The translations under genes were made by a program, and so were the position numbers. The notes under the pieces are model-generated. The model ran no database searches. It was not told the origin of the DNA and saw only the letters and a program-made list of their open reading frames with translations. From Beijerinckiaceae bacterium (lineage in GTDB: Bacteria > Pseudomonadota > Alphaproteobacteria > Rhizobiales > Beijerinckiaceae), in contig JAJPIC010000012.1 of the NCBI GenBank assembly GCA_021324915.1, positions 62,001 to 126,000 on the forward strand: 64,000 nt of DNA, in the 5' to 3' direction. This document shows positions 63,635 to 64,000 of this stretch, one piece after another (within the stretch, counting starts at the first letter, position 1; every line of letters begins with the position of its first letter).

Positions 63635-63806
63635 TGTATGTCCCTAGGGTTGGCCGGGTTTTGGGGACATACCGGATTTGCGCCGGTACGACAGGGCGGC
63701 GTAATGCCTTTGGGCGGCTGCGGCCCAACCTGGCGTCGTGAGGAACCGTAACCCGCAAAGCTTACCGGAAACTTAACTTTCTTTCCGCGCAGGCCGAAAG
63801 GAGCGC

Positions 63807-64000
63807 TTAAGAAAAGGACCTCACGAGACTGCCGATCAAAAGGTTCCATCCGTCGATAAGAACGAAGAATAAGATCTTGATCGGCAATGCGATGACCGAC
63901 GGCGGAAGCATCATCATGCCCATCGACATTGTCAGGGTCGAGACGATCATGTCGATGACGAGGAACGGCAGCGCGATCAGAAAACCCATCTCGAAGCCGC
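63807..64000 (-). CDS. fliP: Flagellar export gate protein FliP, 3' part
   Basis: The last 63 codons of fliP, cut by the window end. FEMGFLIALPFLVIDMIVST, then LTMSMGMMMLPPSVIALPIK and ILFFVLIDGWNLLIGSLVRS are the C-terminal membrane helix and tail of FliP. With FliQ and FliR it forms the export channel. It lies directly upstream of flagellin, the order fliP-flagellin seen in Sinorhizobium. Confidence 0.93.
   Translation of the reverse strand, partial: GFEMGFLIALPFLVIDMIVSTLTMSMGMMMLPPSVIALPIKILFFVLIDGWNLLIGSLVRSFS

Overview
The window looks like chromosome from an alphaproteobacterium of the order Hyphomicrobiales (Rhizobiales). The evidence is GC-rich coding sequence, a rhizobial-type flagellar gene order (fliF, motB, motC, motD/fliK, transglycosylase, ftcR, flgE, flgK, flgL, flaF, flbT, flgD, fliQ, flhA, fliR), the pair murA-DUF2948, and a long C-terminal FtsZ linker. 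Assignment to a Beijerinckiaceae-like lineage is only a guess. No phage, insertion sequence or CRISPR array was found. The accessory character is carried by small repeats, two broken genes and rearranged gene neighbourhoods.

Layout. 1-9000: glyQ, a small secreted protein, a tRNA-methyltransferase-like gene with DUF2007, a long-chain polyprenyl diphosphate synthase, an ICMT-like membrane methyltransferase, ispE, a TPR protein and a SleB-like wall hydrolase. 9200-15800: ppdK, an HdeD-like membrane protein, dxs and two small membrane proteins. 15800-23540: a MarR regulator divergent from a QueG-like iron-sulfur/SCP2 fusion with two TGTATATACA-type boxes between them, a GlxA regulator coupled to a DJ-1/PfpI enzyme, tlyA, an RlmD/TrmA-type methyltransferase, a D-2-hydroxyacid dehydrogenase, and an antitoxin whose toxin has been cut off after six codons. 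23560-30300: tsaC/sua5, tRNA-Thr(GGT), murA, DUF2948, an M24 aminopeptidase and a DUF3828 protein. 30300-43040: ligA, an outer-membrane barrel and a PilZ protein on the minus strand, then modA, ddl, ftsQ, ftsA, ftsZ, bamD and recN on the plus strand. This is the end of the division and cell wall cluster, but with modA upstream of ddl, no lpxC after ftsZ, and ligA moved away and inverted. 43070-64000: a frameshifted MmcQ/YjbR gene, then one long minus-strand flagellar block ending in the 3' part of fliP at the window edge.

How the genes work together. dxs, ispE and the polyprenyl synthase supply isoprenoids (ubiquinone side chain, undecaprenyl carriers). murA, ddl, ftsQAZ and the two wall hydrolases act on peptidoglycan synthesis and division. 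bamD and the barrel protein concern the outer membrane. The flagellar block encodes the export gate (FlhA, FliQ, FliR, FliP), MS ring (FliF), hook and hook-filament junction (FlgD, FlgE, FliK, FlgK, FlgL), one flagellin with its regulators FlaF and FlbT, the stator part MotB with MotC, and the regulator FtcR.

Most interesting signal. Several intergenic repeats share one hairpin design, a conserved core near CCGGTnCCCAC between stems that differ but keep pairing (GCGAAAA/TTTTTCGC, CCCAAAA/TTTTGGG, CGGAAA/TTTCCG). Copies lie exactly at the ends of genes: the stop codons of glyQ, the DUF2007 gene and the transglycosylase gene are built from the edge of a copy, and ispE stops directly against one. 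Another copy has replaced the body of a ParE-like toxin gene.
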